A stretch of DNA of 64,000 nt from Pomacea canaliculata (GCF_003073045.1 NC_037600.1:14589188-14653187), one strand, 5' to 3'. Positions 49,011 through 58,175 are shown, counted from the stretch's first letter. The notes: generated by a model from the letters alone, not told the origin. Translations and numbers: made by a program.

Positions 49011-49834
49011 TAAATTTTCATGGTTATTGTTTCCATGCTATTGGTAGACAATCTGCAGCAGTTTGTATGGTGTGTACTAAATGGGTAGCACAGCCAGTTG
49101 CTAATAGTTTTTTGCCAACACTGACAGAATTTTGCAGAAACATTTTGTCCTCTCTGCTTCAGGCCTTCAAAATTAGTATTCGCATTGTCGGTGCAAAAAC
49201 CTACAATTTTCTCTATCGGTCCATGTTTTAGCAAACCATTTGCAATAAATTGGCAAATAATCTCAGCAGTTTCTCCTGGAAGTGATTCTATTTCCAATAT
49301 TTTAATTTGCACGCCCAACAGTGGCACAAAGTATGGTATCATGAGCAGAAATAATCTTACATCTTTGTGGTTCGAAGCATCAGTGAACACTGTCACAAAA
49401 CAGGCATCACTAACCTGCTTCTTTACTTTGTTCATTATCAAAGGGGCCAAGACATTTGTAACAATTGCTTCACAATTGGCTCATGCACATGTGAATTTGG
49501 AATCATACATTTTTTGAAGCAATTTCGACGTGCAGTCCATTGATCTAAAACTGCGATTATGGAAAACTATGATGCGCAAAAGTATCTTCTGCGGCTGCTA
49601 ATTTGACTTCTTTATCGCCGGGTTCAACATTGGAGAAGTACCTTGTGCCCAAAGGTGTTTGGGGTTCTTCTAGGAGTTGGTATTACTCAGTTGGCATGCA
49701 CTGTCTTCAAGGGTGGTGGATTTGACATGAAAAAACACTTCTGTCTCGTGCAAAGAAATTAATAGTTTGTAGGTGTTGCTGCCATCCCATTCATGTCATA
49801 GAGTGGCTGGTTGAGTATTGCTTTTGCTTTGGGG

Positions 49835-49846
49835 GGGGGGGGGGGG
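49835..49846 (+). repeat. Poly-G run
   Basis: Uninterrupted G-run of more than ten bases near 49,832-49,846; likely unstable in sequencing. Confidence 0.8.
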
Positions 49847-49935
49847 ATGTCGAGGCCTTTACGAATTCCCATATTTACATATCCCGCTACCCTGTTGCTA
49901 TATTAATGTTCGCTCGCATACGTATGGACCCGTGT

Positions 49936-50040
49936 GCGGACGTTTTGCCGCCGGACATTTCGGAGTCGGACGTTTAGCCAACGTATGTTTCGTCGATGGA
50001 GGTTTCGTTAACCTGATGTTTCGCAGACAGACTTTTCGAT
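49936..50040 (+). repeat. 15-bp degenerate tandem repeat
   Basis: Seven contiguous 15-bp units with core GGACGTTTCG: starts at 49,936, 49,951, 49,966, 49,981, 49,996, 50,011 and 50,026. An eighth weaker unit lies at 49,921. In one frame it reads as a pentapeptide-like series (CGRFA, AGHFG, VGRLA, NVCFV, DGGFV). That frame has no start of its own, so coding is doubtful. Confidence 0.85.
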
Positions 50041-50196
50041 GCATTATGTCAGAGAGAGAGAGCTTACTTCTCAAAGAATGAAAGTAACTACTAGATTACA
50101 CAACAATTCTTTATTTCAAACAAATTTTACACACAGACTTCACAGACAGTTCACTTTGATTGTGTCACAGATTATGCGCAACAGCTTTGAGAAAAA

Positions 50197-50261
50197 CTAA
50201 AACATCCTCCAGTGTGTACCTTGCAACAAGCGCTTGCAGTCGTGTGTTGACTACTTTGTAC
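50197..50261. repeat. 65-bp target-site duplication, left copy
   Basis: Identical to 51,018-51,082; starts CTAAAACATCCTCCAG and ends GACTACTTTGTAC. It lies in MULE coding sequence. Confidence 0.9.
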
Positions 50262-50922
50262 CATATATGATGTTGTTCCGCCGTGATCTTCCTTCCAAAT
50301 CGTCCACTTTATGTTCTACTTCTTCTAGTTTTCTGTTGAGCTCCATATTTTCTCCTCTTAGCTCTTCGTTTTCTTCTTTGAGTACCTTTATTTCTATCAC
50401 CAAGTCTTTCACTTTATCTTCAAGAGATGTGATGCCAGCACTCACAGAGTTTACGTTTACATTCATATTGTCAATCTTGGTATTCATTTCGGATTTAAGT
50501 TCTTTTAGGAAACTTATCACATCCATTAGGGTAGGTTCTTGCTTAGAAGCTGCCGTAGGTTCAGAACCGTTAGTATTTGAATTCATCTTCTCAGGTGGGG
50601 GTCTGGCAACATTTTCTTCTACAACACTTGTATTACTTCTTAGCCATGGCGAAACCTGTGGTGAAGCAAACGATTTAGAGGCTGCTTTTGTTTGTTTGGG
50701 GGGCCCAGGATTCGTTTCAATGTCACCGCACTGCAGAAGTAATGTAGCGATCGCGAAAGTCAAAACAAGAGACAGCGAGAGGCTGTTCAGTCGCACAGTA
50801 CTCACACGGTTTCGTTGCTTGGCCATGGCGCGTCTCCACATGAAGTGCACAAACACCGCTGTAAAACATCCACAACAAGTACGAAATAGTAAAGGACTGG
50901 CTGGCATGTTTCCTCCAAACAC
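50251..50922 (-). pseudogene. LINE ORF1 fragment with 2A-like peptide and coiled coil
   Basis: An N-terminal hydrophobic stretch (LSLSLVLTFAIATLLLQ) leads directly to GDIETNPGP at 50,701-50,727. This is the 2A ribosome-skipping consensus (D-x-E-x-N-P-G-P) known from CR1/L2-type retrotransposons. After it comes a Pro/Ser/Thr-rich spacer, then heptad-rich coiled coil (VLKEENEELRGENMELN, KLEEVEHKVDDLEGR). The last residues before the stop come from the flanking MULE. The ORF1 RNA-binding end is missing. Confidence 0.82.
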
Positions 50923-51017
50923 TTGTGTTGAGAAAACAAGAATAATCTAAAACTGCTTTCGTAATTAGTGGAAAACTTTGAGATATTCCGGAGACCACAC
51001 TACAAGCGACCTTCTTC
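50262..51017 (-). mobile_element. 3'-truncated non-LTR retrotransposon 5'UTR + ORF1 insertion
   Basis: 756 bp flanked by a perfect 65-bp direct repeat of MULE sequence. On the minus strand it begins with a non-coding leader, runs through ORF1 with a 2A-like motif, and stops in the middle of ORF1 (RRNNIIYG) with no ORF2, 3' repeats or poly(A). Loss of the 3' rather than the 5' end is opposite to normal target-primed insertion. Confidence 0.8.
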
Positions 51018-51082
51018 CTAAAACATCCTCCAGTGTGTACCTTGCAACAAGCGCTTGCAGTCGTGTGTTGACTACTTTGTAC
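51018..51082. repeat. 65-bp target-site duplication, right copy
   Basis: Identical to 50,197-50,261. Confidence 0.9.
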
Positions 51083-51244
51083 TGCTTGTTTTTTCGCATC
51101 CTGACGCCCATGGCAAGCTGTTCCATCATAAGCTCAGTGCTTGCCTGCTCCTTGCGTAACTTTCTGACAAGCCTGCCAAGTGTTGGGTGCGTGACAGACA
51201 TTCGCTTATCAAAGGCACGGTGCCAGCCTTCGACCGAGTTATTG

Positions 51245-51330
51245 CACCTTATACTCAGGCACGCGTACTCGCTCACTTGAACATTCCAGGCCAAATTCGG
51301 CCGCCACAAGCGCGCAGCAGTTGACGTCTA
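51245..51330 (+). repeat. Left 86-bp terminal inverted repeat
   Basis: 85 of 86 bases complement the right repeat. The single difference is C/T in CACAAGCGCG versus CACAAGTGCG. Confidence 0.95.
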
Positions 51331-51712
51331 TCCTTCACCCCTACAGTTTTACCACTTCCTAGACATCTTCTTGAGTTGTGATGCTTGATGTTACAGGCAG
51401 ATTAGTTCTTAATCCTATAATGTAATTCATATGATCCAAATGCCATTTTCATCACTTAACATTTTGCTAAAATCTTGAATGCATTCTTAGTCACAATATA
51501 GAAATGCTTTGTGATATCTAAAATACATACGCAACAACAGAGACATTGCCATTCCTCTGTGATGACACTGCAGCACAGGAGCCTGTCAACTGCTGCTACA
51601 AAGACTGTGCTCTGAGCATAAAAAAGAATGCAGATCTTTTTACCAGATTTCACAACAAATACCTTCATACACTAAGAATATCTATGTGCACAACAAGTTA
51701 TTTTTAATTTTT

Positions 51713-54144
51713 CTAGCACTGTAACAAATGTTGGATATATTAATTCAGGGCTTCTGGTTATGCAAAAAGCGCATTAAAAGTTCGGAGGACCCCATTAATT
51801 TTCGTCAATGCGGTCCCAGGGGACCCCTTCAAATTTGGGCGAAGAACAGATAAAAAATTGGGTAAGTGTAGTGTCTGACATCGTAGCCCAATCTATTGTT
51901 GTCGTCTGCTACAAGGTGAGACTAACTACCCTTGCACTGAGTTTTTTCCTTACCGGGAAGAGTTCCCTATTTCCAAGATGTCGTTGACAGCGTGGCTAGA
52001 ATCATCGTCTCAGAAACAGAAAGAAAGTGAGCACCCCAAGTACAGTGAGCATAAGCTCATCACAGATGCTAGCACAGACTTCATGGCACAGAAATCTCAC
52101 CGTTTCTGACTAGACATTACAGTGCTTTGTGTGCCTGAAAGGCAGTTAAACAAAGTATGTTGATTTGTTGTTGTTTTTTTCATATTGTAAAGGGATCCCT
52201 TAGAGTTAGCCTGGACCCCTTAGAAATCTGAAAAAAGGATCCCTGGGACCCCAAAGAATTTAGCCTTAGCAGAAGCCCTGAATTAATAACAGCAGTATAA
52301 GCTAGCTTGCATTTATGTGCAAACCAGAAGAGAACATTTCCATTTCACATTACCTGATAGCAGGAGTTGTATCCTCTCCTGGTGCCACGTCTTCTGATAA
52401 CAACAAAATGCACAGAATTAGTCATATGAAATTCATAACATGCAAAAAAGTACAATTTCTATGTTAATTTCATGATCTTAGAAATTTAATATTCTAGCAA
52501 CAATAACAACAAAAACAAATAGTGAATTACCTTGCCTGAATTAGATGCATTTGTATTTTATGTTTTTCGGCAATTATGGCTTTTAATGCTGGCAAGCCAT
52601 AGCTGAAGGGTTCCTTGAAAGGAACACCTTCAGGCAGACCTGTCACAGCCACCTCTGGACAGATCTTATGCTTTTTATATGGGAAATTTCCCATACTTCC
52701 AGTGGCTTGGCCTGAAGACAAGAAGACAGTGCAACAATTGGTAAATCTCCAAACTTACATACAACCCAGTGACATAAACTAGTTCATCACCAGTAATACT
52801 GCAAACTCACCATACAGTTCATTGAAGAGGTTTTGAACCTCCCGCCGCAGGTTGGCCCTTTCCTCTTCCTTCGCCCCTTTTGGTGGCCTTGGGATACGTG
52901 TTGGTGGGGGTGTTGGGTTTTGTTGCACGGAAGCAGCTTGGCCTCCTGGAGACTCCAGGATGCTGGTTTCAGTCGTTATTTTATAAAAAAAAACGACCAG
53001 CCAAGCTGCTTCATGAAGTCAGTCTGGAAATGTGGTAAAAACAAGTTTTACAATACATATTTATTGTCTATCCCTGGTCGAAACAGATTTAGAAAGTTTC
53101 CTTTGTTGCTGGGAGCTCCCACAGTCAACTGAGAAAAATATACATAATAACTTTCCAGCACGGGATTACCCACATTTCCTAATGTACAGTACAATAGACT
53201 TGTATTAAGTGTTACATACCAGCTGATTCAATTCAGAGCACACCCTCCTCAAGTATGCAGTTTTTTGTCCTTCATCTTGAGGAAGTTGCCCTCTGCAGGA
53301 CATTGCATCTTTTTTGAATTCTTGTTTTTCATCTGCTCTCAAGCGAGCCCACTCACCTCTCATTCTTGCAAGAAACACAGCTCTCGCTGGAAATAAACAA
53401 TGCAATGTATAAAGTATTGAACAATACATATTCTTACTAGAGCAATCATTGCTACCATTATAACTATTTATTTTAGAACATGCTTAGAAACAGTCATTCA
53501 TGCACACCATAAATATTTCAGCAATTTATTCTGTAGCATAGCTCGAGCTACATATACACACATCATATTTTCATCAACAAGCGTATGCTATTCTTTCGAG
53601 CAGTTGAAATGTCTATATCAACTCGACTAAATCTGAAGTAAACATTTGCCATAACTATGTCGTTTGCATCCAGCTCCATTTCACTGCAAAATAAGAGGGA
53701 TCCTTTTACACATGAAAGAGCTTCATACCTGAGTAGTAAAAAATGCATTTATAAAGTCTCCAGTAACGTATTGACTTACTTTCACCAGGGATACGTGTCC
53801 CTGTTTTGGTGAAATGGCTCAAGGCCGTTGTTCTCTTTTGTCCAATTATCTGAAAACAAAAGTACCAAAGCAATGAGGTCAGCGATGCGCTACATCAAAT
53901 TTCACCTTTATTCGTAATGCAACGCGTGAGAATTTAATGCTTGTAAATCAATGTTTCGGCAGCTTTTATACAGCGATTTTCGGTGATATAGCATTAGTTT
54001 CTGGTAATGAAAAAAACAGTTCCCATCCCCATCAAGAAAGATCACATTTATCTTCCTGTCGATTCCAGATTTCACAGATACAAAAATGTACATTATGAAA
54101 AGGAAACTTACTCGTCGAAACTGCTTAACAACTTTAGCAGACAT
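51713..54144 (-). CDS. Spliced gene inside the TIR element, GTF2I-repeat-like segment
   Basis: Exons (minus): 54144-54112, 53849-53780, 53386-53220, 53023-52811, 52711-52531, 52393-52354, 51718-51713, all with AG/GT borders. Starts MSAKVVKQFRR. Middle exons give an Arg/Glu-rich helix (ARMRGEWARLRADEKQEF). Exons 4-5 join as EVQNLFNELYG plus VTGLPEGVPFKEPFSYGL, which resembles the GTF2I repeat of TFII-I proteins. The last codons before TAG are CYQ and C. Phases match at every join except that exon 4 is one base short; its frame is lost at a run of nine T. Allowing that base, the total is 237 codons. It could be the element's own gene or a captured host gene. Function unknown. Confidence 0.62.
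51746..52280 (+). mobile_element. hAT-like MITE, copy 2
   Basis: 535 bp with the same CAGGGCTTCTG / CAGAAGCCCTG ends as the copy at 32,583, in opposite orientation. ATTAAT lies next to both ends, offset by one base. It lies in the last intron of the TIR-element gene, so it inserted after that element formed or was carried with it. Confidence 0.85.
51978..52109 (+). CDS. 43-codon ORF conserved in the MITE (copy 2)
   Basis: Starts MSLTAW, includes SEHKLITD, ends KSHRF before TGA. It has the same length and frame as the ORF at 32,756-32,887. Confidence 0.45.
   Translation: MSLTAWLESSSQKQKESEHPKYSEHKLITDASTDFMAQKSHRF
53563..53748 (-). other. Possible alternative terminal exon in the TIR-element gene
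   Basis: After TACTCAG an open stretch of about 58 codons (KGSLLFCSEMELDANDIV and on) ends in a stop, with AATAAA (minus strand) at about 53,531-53,536. It lies between exons 2 and 3. It could be a truncated alternative 3' end; weak. Confidence 0.3.
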
Positions 54145-54399
54145 GTTGCTGGTATATAAAAAGACAAGAATGCACTTCACGTGGATGAACCAAAGTATGG
54201 CGCGAATAAAGCAATAAAGTTGGTAGAGTGACAGTTCTTGGCCGTTCCTTTCAAGTAGAAAGAACGATCGTACATAATTCTAATATAATTTTCTCTTTAG
54301 TATACGTGCATCCCTATAGAATTACTAGTTGAAGTCTTTAAATCCTTTTTTTCCCGCTTTAGTTTAAATAAAGACAATTCTTGTAACTTGCACTGACAA

Positions 54400-55140
54400 T
54401 GACGCTATAGCTATATATATATTAATTGCAATATTATATATTTCATACAGGTTTAGATAACAGTTCCTTATTTAAATCTTTTTTTTTTTTTAATCAAGCC
54501 ATATCCATGGGTGCACATGAACGAAGTTTACGTTACACTATTTAGATTATTTTATTCGTATCACGATGTAAATTAAGCTACAATTTACAATTATATACCA
54601 AGTATGATCATATAAAAAAAAAACAACCCTAAATATTTCTGTAAAACTATATGTTAGTTTTAACTAGTGTGAAACTAGAACACGATACGCATTTTACCCT
54701 TCAAAATTTTCCTTTTTTGCTTTTAATTTCGTATTTTGACTTTAGACCACAACGTATATGCATTTTAAAAAAATATATTTTTTTTTAAATTTCGTATCAC
54801 AACGTAAAGAGAAAAAATTTGGATATTTTTAATCTGTGCAAAACTGTACACCATGACACGCACATTATTCAATATAAATTTCTTTCATCTACTTTTTTTT
54901 TTAAACTTTTGTATCACGACGTGAATCCACAATTTACACAATACCACATACGATCATTTTAAAATAAAATAAATCTACATATTACTATAAAATTGTGATA
55001 TTTTTAGTTCTGCTCCTTTTAAATCTGTGCAAAAGTGTAAACCAACACAAGGGCATAAATAATACTTCTTTTATATTTATTTCCTTCAATTTATTTAAGC
55101 TTATGTATCATGATCTCAGACTATACCCAATAACAATCAA
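54400..55140. repeat. AT-rich degenerate subterminal repeats of the TIR element
   Basis: GTATCACGA/ACGT-type motifs recur at about 54,560, 54,797, 54,911 and 55,103. AATCTGTGCAAAA recurs at about 54,831 and 55,021, and CAATTTACA at 54,581 and 54,931. Spacing is irregular, so this is a decayed tandem array near the right TIR rather than coding sequence. Confidence 0.55.
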
Positions 55141-55191
55141 TCTCTCGATCCGATTGGTCAGTCCATGCGGTGGACATGAAACGCTAGAAGT

Positions 55192-55277
55192 TAGACGTCA
55201 ACTGCTGCGCACTTGTGGCGGCCGAATTTGGCCTGGAATGTTCAAGTGAGCGAGTACGCGTGCCTGAGTATAAGGTG
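55192..55277 (-). repeat. Right 86-bp terminal inverted repeat
   Basis: Inverse of 51,245-51,330. Both outer ends abut MULE coding sequence. Confidence 0.95.
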
Positions 55278-55375
55278 GTTATTAGTTCTGGGCAGGTTGT
55301 CTCCCACACGATTGTAGACGTTCCACATGGTGACGTCGAATTTCGGGCGACCATATTGAACTTTTCTTGCAAGTT
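55278..55375 (-). pseudogene. MULE transposase segment upstream of the TIR element
   Basis: The minus strand reads ARKVQYGRPKFDV, TMWNVYNRVGDNLPRTNN up to the element boundary. The MULE continues at 51,244 with SVEGWHRAF, so the two halves were one gene before the insertion. Confidence 0.75.
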
Positions 55376-55443
55376 TATGGCTGTAGGATGACCCAAAAAA
55401 TGTTGTGTCAGGCAATGGGTCTCAACAACATTTTGTCATGCCA

Positions 55444-55701
55444 CTATCAAACATGAAAATCAAGCTGTTTTGTTTGGGTCTTGTGGTTAAGAGAAGCATC
55501 AAACAATAGTACATACTCATGAGAAGATCTAACACTGTCCTGAAGCAGTTTAAAAAAGTGAAGAGCAAGATCACCTGTAATAAGGTATCTGATTTTCATT
55601 TTGTCACACTTAAATTCTGATGCTATCTGGCTATCAGGAAACATGAGGCAGATATCAGCTGATTTTTCTACAAATTTGAAGCTGTAGTGGGATTCAACCA
55701 T
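55444..55701 (-). pseudogene. Transposase-like fragment
   Basis: An open stretch with FPDSQIASEFKC and then HEYVLLFDASLNHKTQTKQL. I recall FDESLN..TQxKQMD motifs from repeated transposase-like proteins of fish and molluscs, but I cannot name the family. No start or neighbouring exon could be placed. Confidence 0.4.
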
Positions 55702-56155
55702 TTTCAGAGTCTACAGGATCTCTGTTTTCAGCCTAGCATTGCGCATTGCTCATCACATAACTTATTCAAAGAATATAGTAAGTTTTGAGTTATGTAATTT
55801 TTGTGCAGGGTGTCTTTTTGGTGACCATGCAGACATAAATTTTTTTATAATGTTTTATTGCAACAAATCTGTAAAGCCAAATAGTGCAAATTAATACAAG
55901 AAGTGATTGCTGAGTTAACGTTATCAGTCATTAAGTTCGTCAGCCAGCCAGCAAATAAATTTGAAAAATTAATCATACAGTGCAAAAAAGGTTTATTTTT
56001 ACATAAAACTAATTGCTTTTACAGTAAAAAGTAGAGTAGATTGCACTGAATCTGCGATCTCAAGCATTGCAAGAACAGCAATCTGCTCTATAACCAATTA
56101 AACATGTAGACTGACTTGTAAAGGAATACAGGAGACAAGGCAGTTTGAGTCCTTG

Positions 56156-56345
56156 TTAGAGTTTTATTTCACTAAATGTGAATCTCCTCCAGTCCTTATA
56201 GGCATGATACCAGTTAAGGACATCATAACCCATGCCTTGTATCAGCCATTAAGGTTAGAAATATGGGGCCACCAAGCTCCACGATGATTAGCCACACAAT
56301 TGCCTAGAGTACTTGTCGTTGTCTCGGTCATGGGTTGTGAAACTA
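56156..56345 (-). pseudogene. Fibrinogen C-terminal domain (FREP-like) 3' exon, copy 1
   Basis: The minus strand reads FTTHDRDNDKYS, then HRGAWWPHISNLNG, a TGA stop, YKA, and after a frame change YDVLNWYHAYKDWRRF, TFSEIKL and TAA. These are the calcium-site and closing motifs of fibrinogen-related domains. The internal TGA and the shift show it is not functional. It is the first of two tandem units of about 235 bp. Confidence 0.82.
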
Positions 56346-56385
56346 TGACGTGTAAAGGAATACAGGAAACAATGCAGTTTCCTTG

Positions 56386-56600
56386 TTAGAGTTTTATTTC
56401 ACTGAATGTGAATCTCCTCTAGTCCTTATAGGCATGATACCAGTTGAGGACATCATAACCCACGGCCCTGTTCGCCTTGTGTCAGCCGTTGAGGTTAGAG
56501 ATGTCACATTGATGGTGCCACCAAGCTCCATGATGATTAGCCACAGTTGCCTAGAGTACTTGTCGTTGTCTCGGTCATGGGATGTGAAACTATGGGTGTT
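56386..56600 (-). pseudogene. Fibrinogen C-terminal domain (FREP-like) 3' exon, copy 2
   Basis: Same order as copy 1: HDRDNDKYS, HGAWWHHQCDISNLNG, TGA, HKANRAVGYDVLNWYHAYKD, TAG, RRFTFSEIKL, TAA. It keeps the Cys that copy 1 lacks, but has a second in-frame stop (TAG for Trp) and a small deletion. Both copies share the NLNG-TGA stop, so it predates the tandem duplication. No upstream fibrinogen exon was found in the window. Confidence 0.82.
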
Positions 56601-57940
56601 GTGATTCAGTGCTGTCACCTGCCCACAGACTCACCTTCCTGCAAACTCGTATCAAAGTCTCTGCACCCTCTCTTTTAGCTGTCCCGAATCTTTCCCTGTA
56701 TGTTTCTGCAGCTAAAACCAATTGGCAACCTTTTTCAATTTATCGTAATCACCAGCATCTTGGTTACTAAGACTTACTTATACTTCCCTATTCTTTCCCT
56801 TTAGCAATGCACCTAGCCTTACCGCCAACCTATTTCAGCCCCAGTTTTGCTTCACAAAAGACCAGGGGCAGTGAGGAGAGGCCGTGTGATTGGAGATGCA
56901 AAAGATGGACTGTTATCTCGTGCAGGAAAGGATTGTGATGAGAGAGGTTTTTGATATGTAAAATAGCATGGTCCCATCAAACTGACCTGCGAGGCTGATT
57001 TAACAATACAAGGTCTTATAGTTTGGGGCAAGGCCATGAAGAAAACAATAGATTCTTCCATATTTTCACTGTTGGATTGCAAGTAAACTTACAATGCACC
57101 AGTAATTGTGTAGATGTCATGTCAGCAGAAAAGCGATGTGAATGCTCACCACTGTGTTTAATTGTGGGCACATGTGTGCCATAAATTTTCTCTTCATCTC
57201 AACAGCCTTTGTGCCAGTGCAGGGGCTACAGTCTCTGCCACCAGTTTTTGTTTTCGTTTTTTTTTTTTTAAAGGCAAGAGAGCTGCAAACTGTCCCCTCC
57301 CCTCCTGTGAAAAATACTGCAATGCCTGTAAATAATTAAAAATAGTTATTTCAAAAACCAGATAATTGCTTATCATCCAAACTGTTGATTTTGGGATGGT
57401 GGCTTAGGAAAAGTGCCTGATTTTCAACAGACATGGGTTAAAGGTCACACTGGTATTTAAGTGGTCTTGCTAAAATGGGATGCTTAGTCTCTTGCTGCCG
57501 CTTGATAAACACTGCCTTTAATGACCCAGATGATAGGGATTTTTTAATAAGATACATGACCTTTTTGTGTTCACCACTTGTTGCCGCTATTTAGGTCCTA
57601 CTACCATGTGGGTATTCTTTCATAAGAAGATGCCAATATAGCATCAGTGTGCCGAATGCTTTTGCTACCAGCAGAGCACATATAATGAGTTGTGTAGAAA
57701 AATCCTGGGATACAAAGACATTTGTCTACGTCGCACAAAGCGTTTGTCTTACCACACTTGTGATCTTCAGTACAGCTTGCACTATTCCAACCCTTTGGCT
57801 TGCTATGTCAGAGCATCCAGAAATTTCATTTTTGAAATTTATTAATGATTTAATGTCATCAGTTACTTTTTCTTCTTAGTTCAACCAAAAAAGAAACCCA
57901 GATCCACAAAACTAGGACCTCAACAGATCCATGTATACTT
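56601..57940. other. Spacer, no supported gene
   Basis: No recognised domain on either strand. Contains a T-run near 57,257. ORFs of 60-76 codons only. Confidence 0.4.
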
Positions 57941-57944
57941 CACT

Positions 57945-58175
57945 TCTATACCCAGCAAACACACTGATATTGGCCCTAGTTTGGTACTTTATTGGCACAA
58001 ATATTGGATTTTTCTTGGTTGCAATATAGAACCAAGCTGGATATGAAAATTGGGTCATACTTGCCCCAAGATTGGCTAAATCCTGGTCATATCTTGGCAC
58101 CAATGTATCACCCATCGTATCCCAATGTTGGATGAGTCTGTATAACAATAGGCTGATTTTGGGCCAAACATGCAT
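57945..58175 (+). repeat. Degenerate TTGG-periodic repeat
   Basis: ATTGG/CTTGG/TTTGG recurs every 11-13 bases (TTGGCCCTAG, TTGGTACTTT, TTGGCACAAA, TTGGATTTTT and on), with occasional CCAA. The 93-codon minus-strand ORF here follows from this periodicity and is not supported as a gene. Confidence 0.55.

Larger units (their letters stand above)
47279..49560 (-). pseudogene. hAT transposase, fragmented by two insertions
   Basis: Reading 49,560 downwards: a segment with TNVLAPLIMNKVKKQ, VFTDASNHKD and GFCTDNANTNF (49,450-49,150), then QTAADCLP and a break at about 49,015. It resumes at about 48,490 with NRPLKLFPG, then CPTIINSFENPCAELWLYF and IEGQTVSALEV (48,412-48,185). 48,117-47,734 holds the dimerisation region (LCLPGTNAVTEKVFSDMN). 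A SINE then splits the C-terminus, which ends near 47,400. Frameshifts and internal stops show it is dead. The family is the KIAA1586/ZMYM-like hAT type, from memory. Confidence 0.82.
50165..51244 (-). pseudogene. MULE transposase C-terminal part, split by a LINE piece
   Basis: From 51,244 downwards reads NNSVEGWHRAFDKRM, RKLRKEQASTELMM, then NTRLQALVARYTLEDVL to 51,018. After the inserted 50,262-51,017 segment and its target duplication, the frame resumes as VFLKAVAHNL and a stop near 50,167. NNSVEGWHRAF and the closing AHNL are hallmarks of the MULE family common in molluscs. The preceding part of the gene (WNVYNRVGDNLPRTNN) lies at 55,278-55,375 beyond the 4-kb element. Confidence 0.8.
51245..55277. 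mobile_element. 4.03-kb TIR element carrying a spliced gene
   Basis: Bounded by 86-bp terminal inverted repeats (51,245-51,330 and 55,192-55,277) that differ at one base and start CACCTTATACTCAGGCACGC. It interrupts the MULE gene exactly between codons for RTNN and SVEGWH. The direct repeat GTTATT(G/A) flanks it at 51,238-51,244 and 55,278-55,284. Inside are a seven-exon minus-strand gene (51,713-54,144), a 535-bp MITE and AT-rich subterminal repeats. No DDE transposase is visible. The near-identical TIRs suggest recent movement. The superfamily is not assignable: a 6-7-bp duplication with CACC ends fits no family I can name confidently. Confidence 0.82.
56113..56600. repeat. Tandem duplication, units of about 235-250 bp
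   Basis: Units 56,113-56,347 and 56,348-56,600 start (C)TTGTAAAGGAATACAGG / CGTGTAAAGGAATACAGG. They cover the fibrinogen exon and its 3' flank. Confidence 0.85.

Noticed and set aside
51245..51310. MULE coding sequence reading RPNLAWNVQ before CNNSVEGWH
   Set aside because: These codons lie in the 86-bp TIR. The same bases occur inverted at 55,192, and the true MULE continuation (PRTNN) is at 55,278.
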